Shown here piece by piece: positions 31,000 to 41,282 of a DNA stretch of 64,000 bases. Position 1 is the first letter of the stretch. Each line of letters opens with the position of its first letter. The DNA is taken from assembly GCF_000733935.1 (NCBI RefSeq), contig NZ_JPON01000001.1:496001-560000 (forward strand), written 5' to 3'. Origin of the DNA: Methylomarinum vadi (lineage in GTDB: Bacteria; Pseudomonadota; Gammaproteobacteria; Methylococcales; Methylomonadaceae). The translations under genes were made by a program, and so were the position numbers. The notes under the pieces were generated by a model, which was not told where the DNA came from, ran no database searches, and saw only the letters and a program-made list of their open reading frames with translations.

Positions 31000-32742
31000 A
31001 TGGATATCATCTTTAAAGAATACGGTCGGGTCATCTGGCGAAAAAAATGGTATTTCCTGCTTTGCCTGATCGGCATGACGAGCGGGACGGTGTTGGATTT
31101 CAACGTGCCTTTGCTGTACAAAAACATCGCTAATGGCCTGGCGAAGCCTTATTCCGATGCGACGCAGGAACTGTTGCTGCACAACTTGTCGCTGGTCGCC
31201 TTGTTCTATGCCGGCATCTGGTTGTCCTGGCGGGTACTGGAAATTGGCATCATCCCCGTCGAGGGCGGTGGCATTAATCTACTGGAAAAACGTTGTTTCG
31301 ACGTGTTGAAACAGCAAAAATACATCTTCTTCGAGAACAGCTTTTCCGGCAGTTTGATCAAACAGGCCAATCGTTTTTCCAGATCTTTCGAAATCATTAT
31401 GGACTGGGTGTTCTTTCAGCTCTATCTGAATACCCTGGCGATCTCGCTGGCATTCGTCATCTTCTATCAACAACAACCGCGTTTCGCGCTGTATTTCCTG
31501 GCTTGGGTGGCGGTCTATTTGACCTGGAACATCGGTTTTTCGATTTGGAAACTGAAATTCGACGAAGCGGTGGCAAAGGCCGATTCGAGAGTGGGCGGGG
31601 TTTATTCCGACGCCATCAGCAACATTTTCATCGTTAAATGCTTCGGGCTGGAAAAGGCGGAACAACGACGCGTCGATAAGGCGTCCGATCTAGTCTACCG
31701 GCGCAAAATCATCGCCTGGATTCTGATGTTCACGTCTTTTGCGGTTCAAGGCCTGCTGATCTTCTGTATCGAACTGTTGCTGGTCTATTTGATGATCGAT
31801 AAATGGCGCACGGGCAATTTTCAGGTCGGAGAATTCGTCCTGTTTCAATCCATCATGTTGATGCTGATTCAACGCCTATGGGAGTTCGGCCGCAATCTAC
31901 GCAATTTTTTCACCGCCTTGGCCGACGCCAAGGAAATGACCGAAGTGTTCAGAAACCAGGACCTGGAAAGCGATTGCCCCGACGCAAAAGATCACCGAAT
32001 CGACCTAGGAGAAATCCGTTTCGACGCCATCGATTTTACTTATGACCGTGATCGAGCGCTTTTTCGGGATTTCTCCCTGCGCATCGAAGCCGGGGAAAAA
32101 ATCGCGCTGGTCGGTCATTCCGGGTCCGGCAAGACATCGCTGACCAAACTGCTGTTTCGTTTCGTCGAACCGCAAGGCGGTGCGATTTTATTCGACGGCG
32201 TCAATAGCCGGGCGTTTACCTTGGCGTCGCTACGCAGGCAGATTTCGTTGATTCCGCAGCAGCCGGAACTGTTTCATCGTTCGGTGCGCGAAAATATCAC
32301 GTTGGGCGCGGAGGTGTCCGAACGGCAATTGCTGGACGTAGCCGCCAAGGCGCAGTGCCTGGAATTCATCCAACAATTGCCCCATCAATTCGAGACCCAG
32401 GTCGGCGAGCGCGGCGTCAAGCTTTCCGGCGGCGAAAAACAGCGCATCGCCATTGCCCGCGCCTTTCTCGAGGATGCTCCGGTCGTGGTTCTGGACGAAG
32501 CGACCAGCGCGCTCGACTCGCTGACCGAACAGCAAATTCAGGTGGCCGTCTTCGAATTGTTGAAAAACAAAACCGCCATCGTGATCGCCCACCGTCTGTC
32601 TACGATTTTGCAAATGGATAGAATTATCGTGTTGGAACAAGGGCGGATCATAGAGCAAGGCAGCCACCGGCAGTTGTTGGAACAACAGGGCCGCTATTAC
32701 CAAATGTGGCGGCATCAAAAAGGGGATTTTTTGGGCGAGTGA
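31000..32742 (+). CDS. ABC transporter, fused permease and ATPase (exporter type)
   Basis: From the ATG at 31000 (MDIIFKEYGRVIWRKKW) the protein has 580 residues. Six membrane helices lie in the first 320 residues. The ATPase domain has Walker A GHSGSGKTSL, Q-loop LIPQQPELF, signature KLSGGEKQRIAIARA, Walker B VVVLDEATSALDS and H-loop IAHRLST. This is the B/C-subfamily half-exporter (MsbA/ATM1-like) plan, working as a homodimer. The frame is open to a TTG at 30901, but that would start inside the decayed regulator's start codon. No substrate clue nearby. Confidence 0.9.
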   Translation: MDIIFKEYGRVIWRKKWYFLLCLIGMTSGTVLDFNVPLLYKNIANGLAKPYSDATQELLLHNLSLVALFYAGIWLSWRVLEIGIIPVEGGGINLLEKRCFDVLKQQKYIFFENSFSGSLIKQANRFSRSFEIIMDWVFFQLYLNTLAISLAFVIFYQQQPRFALYFLAWVAVYLTWNIGFSIWKLKFDEAVAKADSRVGGVYSDAISNIFIVKCFGLEKAEQRRVDKASDLVYRRKIIAWILMFTSFAVQGLLIFCIELLLVYLMIDKWRTGNFQVGEFVLFQSIMLMLIQRLWEFGRNLRNFFTALADAKEMTEVFRNQDLESDCPDAKDHRIDLGEIRFDAIDFTYDRDRALFRDFSLRIEAGEKIALVGHSGSGKTSLTKLLFRFVEPQGGAILFDGVNSRAFTLASLRRQISLIPQQPELFHRSVRENITLGAEVSERQLLDVAAKAQCLEFIQQLPHQFETQVGERGVKLSGGEKQRIAIARAFLEDAPVVVLDEATSALDSLTEQQIQVAVFELLKNKTAIVIAHRLSTILQMDRIIVLEQGRIIEQGSHRQLLEQQGRYYQMWRHQKGDFLGE

Positions 32743-32860
32743 CATTTGGCAGTGTTCACCCGCGCTTCAGGGCTTCTGCATAATTCGTCGATAGATTGTT
32801 ATGGATTAGTTCTGAAGAATGTTGCAGAATCATTGCAATTGAAAACCAAAGGAGGCAAAT

Positions 32861-33298
32861 ATGTCTGTTGCAGAAATATGTATTCGCGACGTCATCATAA
32901 TGCGGCGTGACGAGACCGTTTTGGAGGCTTCCAAGTTGATGCGCAAACATAATGTCGGTAGCGTCGTCGTGGTTGATGAACAAGTGGGAAGGCGCGTGCC
33001 GGTCGGCATCGTGACCGATCGCGACCTTGTCGTGGAAATCATTGCCATGGAGGCCGACCCCATGGCGATTATGGTTGGCGATGTGGTTGTATCGGAATTG
33101 GTCACTGTTCAGGGAAAATGCGGCGTGTTCGAGACGATGCAATATATGCGTAACAAAGGGGTTCGGCGTTTACCGGTGGTCGATGATCGCGGAGATTTGC
33201 TCGGTATCGTCACTCTGGATGACTTGTTGAGCTTGCTGGCTGATGAACTGGGCGCTTTGGCCCGGTTGGTCGAGCATGAACGTAAAAATGTTCCGTGA
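32861..33298 (+). CDS. Two-CBS-domain protein
   Basis: The 145-residue protein is a pair of CBS domains (ICIRDVIIMRRDETVLEASK ... GIVTDRDLVVEI; then VVVSELVTVQGKCGVFETMQ ... LPVVDDRGDLLGIVTLDDLL). Such stand-alone pairs bind adenine nucleotides and act as energy or redox sensors for a partner. The ribosome-binding site is aaaggaggc. It is followed 30 bp later by a small membrane protein gene and may be in an operon with it. Confidence 0.88.
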   Translation: MSVAEICIRDVIIMRRDETVLEASKLMRKHNVGSVVVVDEQVGRRVPVGIVTDRDLVVEIIAMEADPMAIMVGDVVVSELVTVQGKCGVFETMQYMRNKGVRRLPVVDDRGDLLGIVTLDDLLSLLADELGALARLVEHERKNVP

Positions 33299-33328
33299 TT
33301 GTCGCGCCTTTTTAGGGGAGTTGCCAGC

Positions 33329-33754
33329 ATGACGGGGCGTTTTAAATTGTTTTTAGTCTGGTTTTTTGGCTATGCCGGCTCGTTATTGATTTTGTCGCTG
33401 TATTGTTTTACTCGTTTGACTGTCGACGACATCAATGCCGTTCTGGGATCGGCCTTGGTCGATCTTACCGGCGTGTTTGCGCCTTATTTGACGCCTATCG
33501 TGGCCTTCTGGTTTGCCAAGGAAGTCATTCAAAAGGCGGCGCCGTTGCCTCAAGGGCCGTATCAAGTTGCATTTATTTGTTCTCTGTTTTATAACGCGAC
33601 GATCATTCTGCTGATGTGCGCGCTGTTCATATTAAATGCTTCTTCTCCAGACTATGCGGTTAACCAAATTTTAGAGCTTGCCAGCACGCTTTCTTCCGGT
33701 TTGGCGTTCTTGGTTGGGCCGGCGATCGGTTTCTATTTTGGGAAAACGGATTGA
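33329..33754 (+). CDS. Four-helix membrane protein, unknown function
   Basis: ATG at 33329, behind tttttaggggag, gives 141 residues with about four membrane helices (12-32, 47-67, 85-107, 118-138). The TTG at 33299 is in frame but follows the CBS gene stop with no ribosome-binding site. I see no named domain. Linked by position to the CBS-domain gene. Confidence 0.6.
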   Translation: MTGRFKLFLVWFFGYAGSLLILSLYCFTRLTVDDINAVLGSALVDLTGVFAPYLTPIVAFWFAKEVIQKAAPLPQGPYQVAFICSLFYNATIILLMCALFILNASSPDYAVNQILELASTLSSGLAFLVGPAIGFYFGKTD

Positions 33755-33802
33755 GGAATTAGAATAATAAACGCATGATTACACACAACAACAAATAATG
33801 AG

Positions 33803-34036
33803 ATGCTCGACAATATAAAACAGAATCAAACGATTAATAAATTAAAAAACGACCATCCGAATGTTAATGCGGTTGTGATCGTGTTGGGAATCATAATGCT
33901 GTGGCGCGGTGTTTGGGGATTATTGGATCAATATCTGTTTCCGGGGTCTCCAACCTTGAGTTACTTGGCCTCCTTGGGATTGGGGATATTAGTGCTTTAT
34001 TTGGACGATTTCAGTTTAAATGATCTAAAACGATAA
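33803..34036 (+). CDS. Small membrane protein, unknown function
   Basis: A 77-residue ORF with a polar N-terminus and two hydrophobic segments (VNAVVIVLGIIMLWRGVWGL and LSYLASLGLGILVLYL). It resembles short uncharacterised two-helix proteins common in proteobacteria. The ribosome-binding site is weak (aataatgag). Confidence 0.55.
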   Translation: MLDNIKQNQTINKLKNDHPNVNAVVIVLGIIMLWRGVWGLLDQYLFPGSPTLSYLASLGLGILVLYLDDFSLNDLKR

Positions 34037-34352
34037 GATTTCGGTAGATTATTATTTTATCCGCTAACATCAGCATACCTTTAACGATAAATAACCATTG
34101 CTAGCCTCTCCTAGAGGTAATTTGTAAAAATGTTGTAGGATTTAGGCGGCTTCTAAAAAATAACGTTATGCGAATTTGGCCATCCAACATTTTCAATAAC
34201 TTACACACATCAAAATAGCTAAATTCTGAATTAATTAGAGGCTGCCTTTAGGATTTATTTAAAATAATAATTTAAGCTCCTAAATTCTTTGCACTTTTTT
34301 CAAAACACTTGCTTCGGCTTTCTTTTCCAGTTTCTAAATTTATGGCCCCGAT
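34037..34352. other. AT-rich intergenic region
   Basis: 316 bp of AT-rich sequence precede the beta-barrel protein gene and should contain its promoter. I see no ORF with a ribosome-binding site and no clear hairpin. Confidence 0.35.
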
Positions 34353-35633
34353 ATGAATGTAAAATTATTCAAGACCAAGATGGCAGTGCTGGTTCGGTTG
34401 CTCTCTTCCGTGTTATATACAGACCAATCCGTAGCCAATTCCAATTTTGATGCACTGGACTCGGCTTTATTTGATGCCTGCGGAAGTGTTATTAATGATG
34501 ATGTGGTTTATACAGACTTTCAAAGCTTCCGCGAGAATCGCAGTTTGCCCGCGGGTCAAGTTATTAATGATGATGTGGTTTATACAGACTTTCAAAGTGA
34601 CTGTATTAACGCACTTTTTTCTGGCGACGAGGCACTGGGCGCATTAACTCCCGATGAAATATTCTCCCTCAACACCAATATTACCAGCGGTGCGCTAGAT
34701 GACATGTTCAAGCGTTTGGCAACATTGCGTCAAATAGGAGGCGGAGCCGGCGCCGACTCGATTGTCAGCCGTTTCGATGTTTATGTAAACGGCCATTCGT
34801 CGTGGCAGGAATACGATCAACATTTGTTGAACCCAGGCTTTAATCTGGTCGATAGCAAGGTCATGATCGGCGCCGATTATCGTTTCAGCGATAATTTTAT
34901 CGTTGGCTTATCCAGCAGTTACCTCAGTTCAGATGCAACCTTAAAGCAAGGAGCAGGGGATATCGACACCAACGGTTATTCATTTTCCGCGTATTCGTCC
35001 TTCTATCTCGACGACCGGTTTTTCATCGACGGCACGTTCTCTTACTCCGATCAACGCCATCGGACCCTACGCAACATTTCCTATACCGGCGTCAATCAAG
35101 TGGCAAAGGCCAAAGTGGATTCAGATACGTATGCCGCCGGCCTGGTGACCGGTTACAACTTTTTCTTCGACGGCTGGACATTCACGCCGACCGCGCGCTG
35201 GATGTACCGCAATATTCAACTTGACGGTTATAGCGAATCACTCTCTGATCCGACAGGTCCGGGCGGAACATTGGGGCTTGCTATCGGCGAGCAGGAATAT
35301 GAATCGGTGACAGGTAATTTCGGCGCCCAACTCAGTTATGCCTGGAGTCAGCCGTGGGGCGTATTGATTCCAACGCTTTCAGGGGAATATGTACATGAAT
35401 TTTCCGATAATTCCCAGAGCGTCAACGTCACTTTTGTCAATACCCCGACGGGAACCGGCGGGTTCATTATCCGCAACAGCGAGCGGGATAAAGATTATGC
35501 CGTCATCAATGCCGGCCTGTCGGCCCAATTCGCAGGCGGTTTTTCCGCTTTCGTAACCTATGAAAAACTATTGGATTTAAGCACCGTAACCAGCGATTCC
35601 TTGTCGATGGGTTTGCGCCTGGAGCTCGATTAA
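34353..35633 (+). CDS. Autotransporter-type outer-membrane beta-barrel protein
   Basis: The 426-residue protein has a short N-terminal leader with no strong signal-peptide core visible, an N-terminal region of about 120 residues containing an internal repeat, and a C-terminal autotransporter-like barrel from about residue 140. Alternating aromatic/polar strands are seen, e.g. KVMIGADYRFSDNFIVGLSS, DRFFIDGTFSYSDQRHRTLR and FSAFVTYEKLLDL. The passenger is almost absent, so it may be a barrel-only protein. The last residues (GLRLELD) lack the usual terminal aromatic. Function unknown. Confidence 0.7.
   Translation: MNVKLFKTKMAVLVRLLSSVLYTDQSVANSNFDALDSALFDACGSVINDDVVYTDFQSFRENRSLPAGQVINDDVVYTDFQSDCINALFSGDEALGALTPDEIFSLNTNITSGALDDMFKRLATLRQIGGGAGADSIVSRFDVYVNGHSSWQEYDQHLLNPGFNLVDSKVMIGADYRFSDNFIVGLSSSYLSSDATLKQGAGDIDTNGYSFSAYSSFYLDDRFFIDGTFSYSDQRHRTLRNISYTGVNQVAKAKVDSDTYAAGLVTGYNFFFDGWTFTPTARWMYRNIQLDGYSESLSDPTGPGGTLGLAIGEQEYESVTGNFGAQLSYAWSQPWGVLIPTLSGEYVHEFSDNSQSVNVTFVNTPTGTGGFIIRNSERDKDYAVINAGLSAQFAGGFSAFVTYEKLLDLSTVTSDSLSMGLRLELD
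34488..34597 (+). repeat. In-frame 38-bp direct repeat in the barrel protein gene
   Basis: The 38 bp at 34488-34525 recur exactly at 34560-34597, 72 bp (24 codons) apart, so the peptide VINDDVVYTDFQS appears twice in the same frame. The exact identity suggests a recent duplication inside the N-terminal region of the protein. Confidence 0.85.
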
Positions 35634-35648
35634 TCGCAGTATTCAATT

Positions 35649-35688
35649 ATCGGCATAGGCCATATTATGGCTGATGGTTTATGCCGAT
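35649..35688. terminator. Hairpin after beta-barrel gene
   Basis: A 9-bp inverted repeat ATCGGCATA / TATGCCGAT with a 22-base loop lies 16 bp after the stop. There is no T run after it, so termination is only a suggestion. Confidence 0.35.
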
Positions 35689-35791
35689 TATACTTATCCC
35701 CCTTCAAATTTCGGAAGTACCCTGGCAGAGGCGCCGGCATCTTCTGACAGGCATTCCGATGCCTATTTTGATCTACGAAGTATAACCCATT

Positions 35792-38026
35792 TCAATCACC
35801 GTAAACCGCATATAGCCGCAACGCGATATCCTCGGCCGGCAAACAACGCTGACTATCGCACGCTTGCAGGGTTAACTGTACGGTCAATGGCTTGAAATGC
35901 TCCGTGGCATCGTTTGGTAAAACGACCAGCCTGATTTCATAACCGCCTTCACTGCGTTGCAGTTCGTTGATTTGCCGAATCTCCCAATCTTGTTGATCGC
36001 CAAGGGTAATACTAGGATCTCCGTTAAAATGCCATTCGCTTTCATGGCAATGCAAACGTATTAAAGCTTCGTAGCGGCCTTCTACTGAGTGGCTAAGTTT
36101 ACCGCTGACTTTGATGCTGCCATCGGCGATATATTGGCAATCGCCGATTTCCCCCAGATTCAGCTCATCGAGTTGCGCCAACATATAGGCATAGGCGATC
36201 GGATGTCGGTTCATCTGCCCGGCATAAAAACGCAGAATATTGCGAGCATGCTCCAAATAAGCGCCTTCTCCCGTGCGGCGGAAGAGGCGGGTTAAGACCC
36301 TGACTGCCACGGCGTTGCCAGAGGGCAGAGCGCCATCGTAACTGTCCTTGGGTTGCGTGAATAAGAGCCTCTCATTGCCCATGTCAAGCACTCCGCTGGA
36401 GTTATCGAGAAATTGATCGAGCATTTCGTCAACCAATTGCCGGGCCCGCAGTAAATAATCTTGCGAGTCGGTCACATCGTACAAGGCCAACATTGCCTCG
36501 GCAAAATGGGCATAATCATCTTGCCTGGCGCAAATCGATACTTTTCCTCGTAGATTGACCCGCCAAAGACTATTTTCCAGGCGTTGCGTTTGCCATAAAG
36601 TCTTTGCCGCGCATTCTACAGCTTCGATATAGTCGTTGACTTGTAAAAAATGGCCGGCTTCGGCAAAGGCCGTGATCATCATGCCATTCCACGCGACCAG
36701 AATTTTGTCGTCCGTCAACGGGGGAACGCGCAGACGGCGATGTTCTCTTAACTTCTCGAGCAAGGGGTCTAAGCGCAAACACAACTGTTTTAGCGTCTGT
36801 CCTTGCTCCTGGCTGACGATTGCCAGTGAACGGGGAAGAAACAGTATATTTTTCCCTTCGAAGTTTCCTTGCGGCGTCACGCCGAATAAATCGATGATGA
36901 ACTGGGCATCGTTTTCTGGCAATAAATTGCGGATTTCCTCGATACGCCAGACAAAATAGGTTCCCTCGTGGCCTTCGCTATCGGCATCGGTGGCTGAATA
37001 AAACAAGCCGCGCTCATCGCTCATTTCTCTGAGCACATAGTCCAGCGTTTGCCTGACGACCCGGCGAAATAAAGAACTACCGGTCAACAGAAAGGCCTGC
37101 AGGTAGACTCTGGCCAGATAGGCTTGGTTGTACAACATCTTCTCGAAATGCGGCACCAACCAGTATTGGTCGACGGCATAACGGTGAAAACCGCCGCCAA
37201 CCTGGTCGTAGATGCCGCCTTGGGCCATCGCCTGCAAAGTATGTTGCAGCGCCGCCGATAAAGACGTTTGCGGTTTGCGCTGTAATATTTGAACGATCAG
37301 CAATAGTAACGGTTCGTGCGGAAATTTCGGCGCCGAACTAAAGCCGCCATGGCGCGAATCGTAACTGGATAGAATGCTTTCGATGGCACGGGAAGGCAAA
37401 TTCTGATCCAGTTCCGCTATTTGGTTCGCGACTGAAGAACTTTGTTCGACCGCATCGGCCAATTGTTCCGCTTGATTGATTAATATCTCGCGCCGTTCCC
37501 GCCAAGCCCGGTTAATCTGCGTCAATACATCGATAAAATTGGCTTGGGGAAAGTAGGTGCCGCCGAAAAAAGGCTTGCCGTCCGGACACAGAAACGACGA
37601 CATCGGCCAACCGCCATGACCGCTGAATAAGGTCACCGCCGCCATATACGTTGCATCGATATCGGGATGTTGTTCCCTGTCGACTTTGATGCTGATGAAA
37701 TGTTCGTTTAACACTTCGGCGACGGCAGGGCTTTCAAAACTTTGTTCTTCCATCACATGGCACCAATGGCAAGTGGCATAACCGATCGATAGAAATACCG
37801 GCTTGTCTTGCTCGCGCGCGGCGTCGAATGCCTCTTCCCCCCAAGGATACCAATCGACGGGGTTGTGCGCATGTTGCAGCAGATAAGGCGAATCTTCGAA
37901 AATCAATCGATTGATGTAAAGCGGTTGTCCATCGGCCCGCAAATGTCGGGTTCGGGGCCGATAATCGGTTCCTTTATTGGCCAAAGCATCGAGTAAGCGT
38001 TGTTGCAATTGCGGTGAATAGGACAT
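35792..38026 (-). CDS. DUF255 thioredoxin-domain / six-hairpin protein (YyaL/SPATA20 family)
   Basis: The 744-residue protein opens with a DUF255 thioredoxin-like domain: [20 protein letters not shown] then [18 protein letters not shown], with the C-x2-C active-site pair. The rest is an (alpha/alpha)6-barrel resembling glycosidases and epimerases ([34 protein letters not shown]). This family is widespread and its function is unclear. Family length is typically 670-750, so it is complete. Convergent with the barrel protein. Confidence 0.9.
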   Translation of the reverse strand: MSYSPQLQQRLLDALANKGTDYRPRTRHLRADGQPLYINRLIFEDSPYLLQHAHNPVDWYPWGEEAFDAAREQDKPVFLSIGYATCHWCHVMEEQSFESPAVAEVLNEHFISIKVDREQHPDIDATYMAAVTLFSGHGGWPMSSFLCPDGKPFFGGTYFPQANFIDVLTQINRAWRERREILINQAEQLADAVEQSSSVANQIAELDQNLPSRAIESILSSYDSRHGGFSSAPKFPHEPLLLLIVQILQRKPQTSLSAALQHTLQAMAQGGIYDQVGGGFHRYAVDQYWLVPHFEKMLYNQAYLARVYLQAFLLTGSSLFRRVVRQTLDYVLREMSDERGLFYSATDADSEGHEGTYFVWRIEEIRNLLPENDAQFIIDLFGVTPQGNFEGKNILFLPRSLAIVSQEQGQTLKQLCLRLDPLLEKLREHRRLRVPPLTDDKILVAWNGMMITAFAEAGHFLQVNDYIEAVECAAKTLWQTQRLENSLWRVNLRGKVSICARQDDYAHFAEAMLALYDVTDSQDYLLRARQLVDEMLDQFLDNSSGVLDMGNERLLFTQPKDSYDGALPSGNAVAVRVLTRLFRRTGEGAYLEHARNILRFYAGQMNRHPIAYAYMLAQLDELNLGEIGDCQYIADGSIKVSGKLSHSVEGRYEALIRLHCHESEWHFNGDPSITLGDQQDWEIRQINELQRSEGGYEIRLVVLPNDATEHFKPLTVQLTLQACDSQRCLPAEDIALRLYAVYGD

Positions 38027-38174
38027 GACGTTATATACCTGATCAAATTCCTTTCATCATAAGGCATCTAGCGAAAAACTCCATTTCTAATTGCATGATT
38101 TATTCGCTATACTCGGGAGGAATTAACTAAAATTTTTCGTGTTGGATCAATAACTGACAAAGCGGGGTAGAGCA

Positions 38175-38435
38175 ATGAGTTTACAAGACGATATTCAGGA
38201 AATGATGGAATCGCTAAAAAAACAACGTGATGAGATTGCTTTAAAGGTACATCTCGCTAGCCTGGAGGCTAAGGACGAATGGGAAAAAGCCGAAAAAAAT
38301 TGGGATAAGTTTAGCGTCAAGGCCGGTGAAATTTACGACGATGCCGTCGAAACAACCGAAGAAATGGTGGATGGCGCAAAGGTGATTGGCGAGGAATTGG
38401 CCCAAGCCTATCGACGCATTAAACAGCGTTTATGA
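38175..38435 (+). CDS. Small coiled-coil protein, unknown function
   Basis: An 86-residue, highly charged helical protein (MSLQDDIQEMMESLKKQRDE...) with an acidic, heptad-like pattern and no Cys or membrane segment. Similar small proteins occur beside stress genes in proteobacteria, but I cannot name a family. Preceded by agcggggtagagca. Confidence 0.55.
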   Translation: MSLQDDIQEMMESLKKQRDEIALKVHLASLEAKDEWEKAEKNWDKFSVKAGEIYDDAVETTEEMVDGAKVIGEELAQAYRRIKQRL

Positions 38436-38880
38436 ACTAATGCAACGCTAAGTATACCCGCAGTTCGCATTTAGCTCTCATTAGCGGGAATATGAGGCCT
38501 TGCCCAACTGCATCTCGTTAAATCGGCAAAGCGTGCGTTCTATAGCCGCAATCTTATCGTGTGATTATCAGGCCTATTTGCCACAGCAATCTATAGGCTG
38601 TGGCAATTCCCGCCATGCCTAGTGAACTAAAAGTTTCTTGAATAGAATTCGATTTTGAAATCTTCTTTTAAAACTCCGCACTTAATAACCCTCTTCCAAG
38701 CGAATTATCCGCTCATTCATCCAAATAACCGTTTTTTCCATTATTTCGGACCATAGGCTAGGAATTGATTTTCCGTTCAAGCAAAGATTGACAGTCGAAA
38801 AAGAATGGATGGACAATCGATAGCAGAATCGAGTAACAATTTTTAGATCATTTTCACTCTTAATTATTAGCGGACCCCGT
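38436..38880. other. Intergenic region with one strong hairpin (38578-38606)
   Basis: 445 bp without a convincing gene. It holds a perfect 10-bp inverted repeat TTGCCACAGC / GCTGTGGCAA with a 9-base loop at 38578-38606, not followed by a T run on the plus strand. A minus-strand 76-codon frame (38682-38912) overlaps the next gene and lacks a ribosome-binding site, so I do not call it. Confidence 0.4.
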
Positions 38881-39486
38881 ATGAACGAAGATAAAAAAAC
38901 TCCATGGAACATGGATAATGCGTTAAGGTATATTTATATCAATGAAATTATTTTTATCGCCTTGATATTTGTCTGTTTTCTCGGTGAATTATTAGCGGAA
39001 GTCACCGAACGAGTCGCGTTTTTTTATTGGCTTCTGGTTACGCCGTTCTTTTATTACTGTTCTTATTTGAGTGAGAAAGCGAAAGCGATAAGTACCGGTG
39101 TTGAAAATGCCCAATTGATCCGTTACCAGCTTTATTATTGGGGCAGTGCTTTTATAGCGGTCGTTCTGGTTTTTTTGATGTGGCATGCCGATATGATCAA
39201 AGCCGGAGGCGCGGCCATGAGTATTCATATCATTTTAGCCCATACCATGTTTTTAAGCGGCATAGTCTTGGGTTTGCATTATTACTTGATTGGCGCCATT
39301 TTGTTTCTGACGGCCGCTTTGAACATATTGGTTAGCGGAACGTTCGGGCTGGATTTGATGCTAGCCATTCCATTGATATGGCTGGGATTCTATCTTGAGG
39401 ACACTGTAATTTTTCCCACCTTGAAACGTAAAAATGATTTCGTTAGAGAACTCGAATCGGAAAGACGCAACGTAAATAAACCTTAG
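38881..39486 (+). CDS. Integral membrane protein, unknown function
   Basis: The 201-residue protein has about five to six membrane helices (20-40, 44-62, 81-100, 111-130, 134-150, 155-175) and a basic C-terminal tail. No named domain recognised. The start lies 2 bp after ccccgt, with little ribosome-binding signal. The frame and hydrophobic pattern support it as a real gene. Confidence 0.6.
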   Translation: MNEDKKTPWNMDNALRYIYINEIIFIALIFVCFLGELLAEVTERVAFFYWLLVTPFFYYCSYLSEKAKAISTGVENAQLIRYQLYYWGSAFIAVVLVFLMWHADMIKAGGAAMSIHIILAHTMFLSGIVLGLHYYLIGAILFLTAALNILVSGTFGLDLMLAIPLIWLGFYLEDTVIFPTLKRKNDFVRELESERRNVNKP

Positions 39487-39561
39487 AAAGTAGTGGATGA
39501 TCAACATTCACTCAATGAAAGGTACAATAAACATAAACTCCTAAAATCATGACGTATAACC

Positions 39562-39951
39562 ATGTTTAGTAAGCTCAAATACAAAATCGAAATTATCATT
39601 GTGGCAATAGCGATAAGCGCCTTGGTACTTTTCTTGATGTTTTCTCCCAATGAGTTTCCGGAAAACCCATCTGAAAAACCACCTTTTATCACAGAAGCCT
39701 TGCTAAAGGTGCTGAAGGAAGATAATGCCGATAAACGATTGGAATACGCCGAATCCCAGCCGATTATCAAGTCCATGACCAAACATTTGCGTCAATTCGA
39801 CTCATTGATGCAAATAGATCCCGAAAGAGCTCGGGCACCATTACTCATCGTTGAACGAAGGCTTCTCTATCTGAAAGCCAAAGGTCTGGAAATTGATAAT
39901 GCGAAAAAAATATTAAGAGACCAAGTCATAAACTACATCGCAAAAGAATAG
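39562..39951 (+). CDS. Single-pass membrane-anchored protein, unknown function
   Basis: A 129-residue protein with one N-terminal membrane helix (about 8-29) and a helical soluble part rich in Lys and Glu. It is convergent with nifQ. No family recognised. Confidence 0.5.
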   Translation: MFSKLKYKIEIIIVAIAISALVLFLMFSPNEFPENPSEKPPFITEALLKVLKEDNADKRLEYAESQPIIKSMTKHLRQFDSLMQIDPERARAPLLIVERRLLYLKAKGLEIDNAKKILRDQVINYIAKE

Positions 39952-40015
39952 CCTCTGAAAATAACGTAATTTCGGACAGGGAAGTGCCTGCTGGTAACAT
40001 CCTAAACAGAGACTG

Positions 40016-40597
40016 TCAATCTTCCTCCGGTCCAAAGCAGTGGGTATAGTCGTTACAAACCTCGCAGGAAGGGGCGCGGCACAGGTACAGGCCCTCGGCT
40101 TCGCACAATTGTTTGTAAAGAAACTTTTTCCACTTCATATCTTTATGGTTGCGTTCGGCCAACACAGGGAAGTTATAGGCCAGAAGCGCCGATAATTCGG
40201 CGCGTCGCCATAAGCCTAGGTCCTGCCATAGATGGTCGCTGCCCAGGCAGGCCGACACGATCAGGCCGATGATCCATTCGTTTTCCATGTCTTGCCTTCG
40301 GCTGAATTTCCTTAGCAGTCGGATGAGATCTTCCTTTTCCAGCATGCGATTGAAGTCCAGTTCGATGCCGGAGGCCGCTTTCGTGGGAATATCGATATGA
40401 GCAAACCAATTCTCTATTAACGAAGTAAATTGCGCCGGCTCCAGCCCCAGGTAATCGGGCAACACGCTATGTCCGCTCAACCAACTGGCGAGAATTTGCG
40501 CCAGCCAATGCCTGTTCGGATTATCGCTGGTTTCGCGCAACAGCGAACAATATAGCTGTTCCCGGTCGAATGACAATGACTGCAGCGCGGCGTTCAT
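40016..40597 (-). CDS. nifQ: NifQ, molybdenum donor for FeMo-cofactor
   Basis: From the ATG at 40597 (MNAALQSLSF) the protein has 193 residues. The C-terminal Cys motif C-x4-C-x2-C-x5-C (CRAPSCEVCNDYTHC) is the NifQ signature and binds a Mo-Fe-S cluster in the characterised homologues. The middle has MLEKEDLIRLLRKFSRRQDME typical of the family. The frame is open further upstream into the ferredoxin gene, but the ATG 3 bp downstream of that gene's stop is the natural coupled start. It is the last gene of the nifB operon. Confidence 0.9.
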   Translation of the reverse strand: MNAALQSLSFDREQLYCSLLRETSDNPNRHWLAQILASWLSGHSVLPDYLGLEPAQFTSLIENWFAHIDIPTKAASGIELDFNRMLEKEDLIRLLRKFSRRQDMENEWIIGLIVSACLGSDHLWQDLGLWRRAELSALLAYNFPVLAERNHKDMKWKKFLYKQLCEAEGLYLCRAPSCEVCNDYTHCFGPEED

Positions 40598-40599
40598 GG

Positions 40600-40947
40600 T
40601 TAATACTCGACGCGAATATCTTCGTCGCGCACGATCACCTGACATGCCAGTCGCCAGAGACTGGGTAAGTCGTCTACGATCATTTGCTCCATTTCTTCGC
40701 GGCTTAGCTTGCCCATCTCCTGCAATATTTTTTTCTCCTTTTCGGTCAACGGGCCGCCCATGCGTTCTTTATTGTCCAAACTGGTAATTTTGACCAGGCA
40801 GGTGCCGCATTCGCCGTCCTCGCATTCGAACTGGATCGGGATTTTGTTTTCCTGAGCCAATTTTAAGATAGTCTGTGTGTGGCTGCCGGCCACCGCATAG
40901 ACCGTTTTATCCCGGTATTCCGGGCTCGTGAATGTCACTGTTGCCAT
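40600..40947 (-). CDS. [2Fe-2S] ferredoxin of the nif operon (first of two)
   Basis: The 115-residue protein has a plant-type ferredoxin fold with C-x4-C-x2-C (CEDGECGTC) and a distant fourth Cys (LACQVIV). Between them is a long charged insertion (KERMGGPLTEKEKKILQEMG), unlike classical ferredoxins and like nif-linked ones. It may feed electrons to nitrogenase or to cofactor assembly. It lies 22 bp after the other [2Fe-2S] ferredoxin gene. Confidence 0.85.
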   Translation of the reverse strand: MATVTFTSPEYRDKTVYAVAGSHTQTILKLAQENKIPIQFECEDGECGTCLVKITSLDNKERMGGPLTEKEKKILQEMGKLSREEMEQMIVDDLPSLWRLACQVIVRDEDIRVEY

Positions 40948-40969
40948 GTTTTACCTAAATCGTTAATAA

Positions 40970-41272
<303 letters not shown>

Positions 41273-41282
41273 TCAGTAACCA

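Noticed and set aside
38682-38912. 76-codon minus-strand ORF
   Set aside because: Overlaps the start of the membrane protein gene at 38881, no ribosome-binding site, no recognisable motif.
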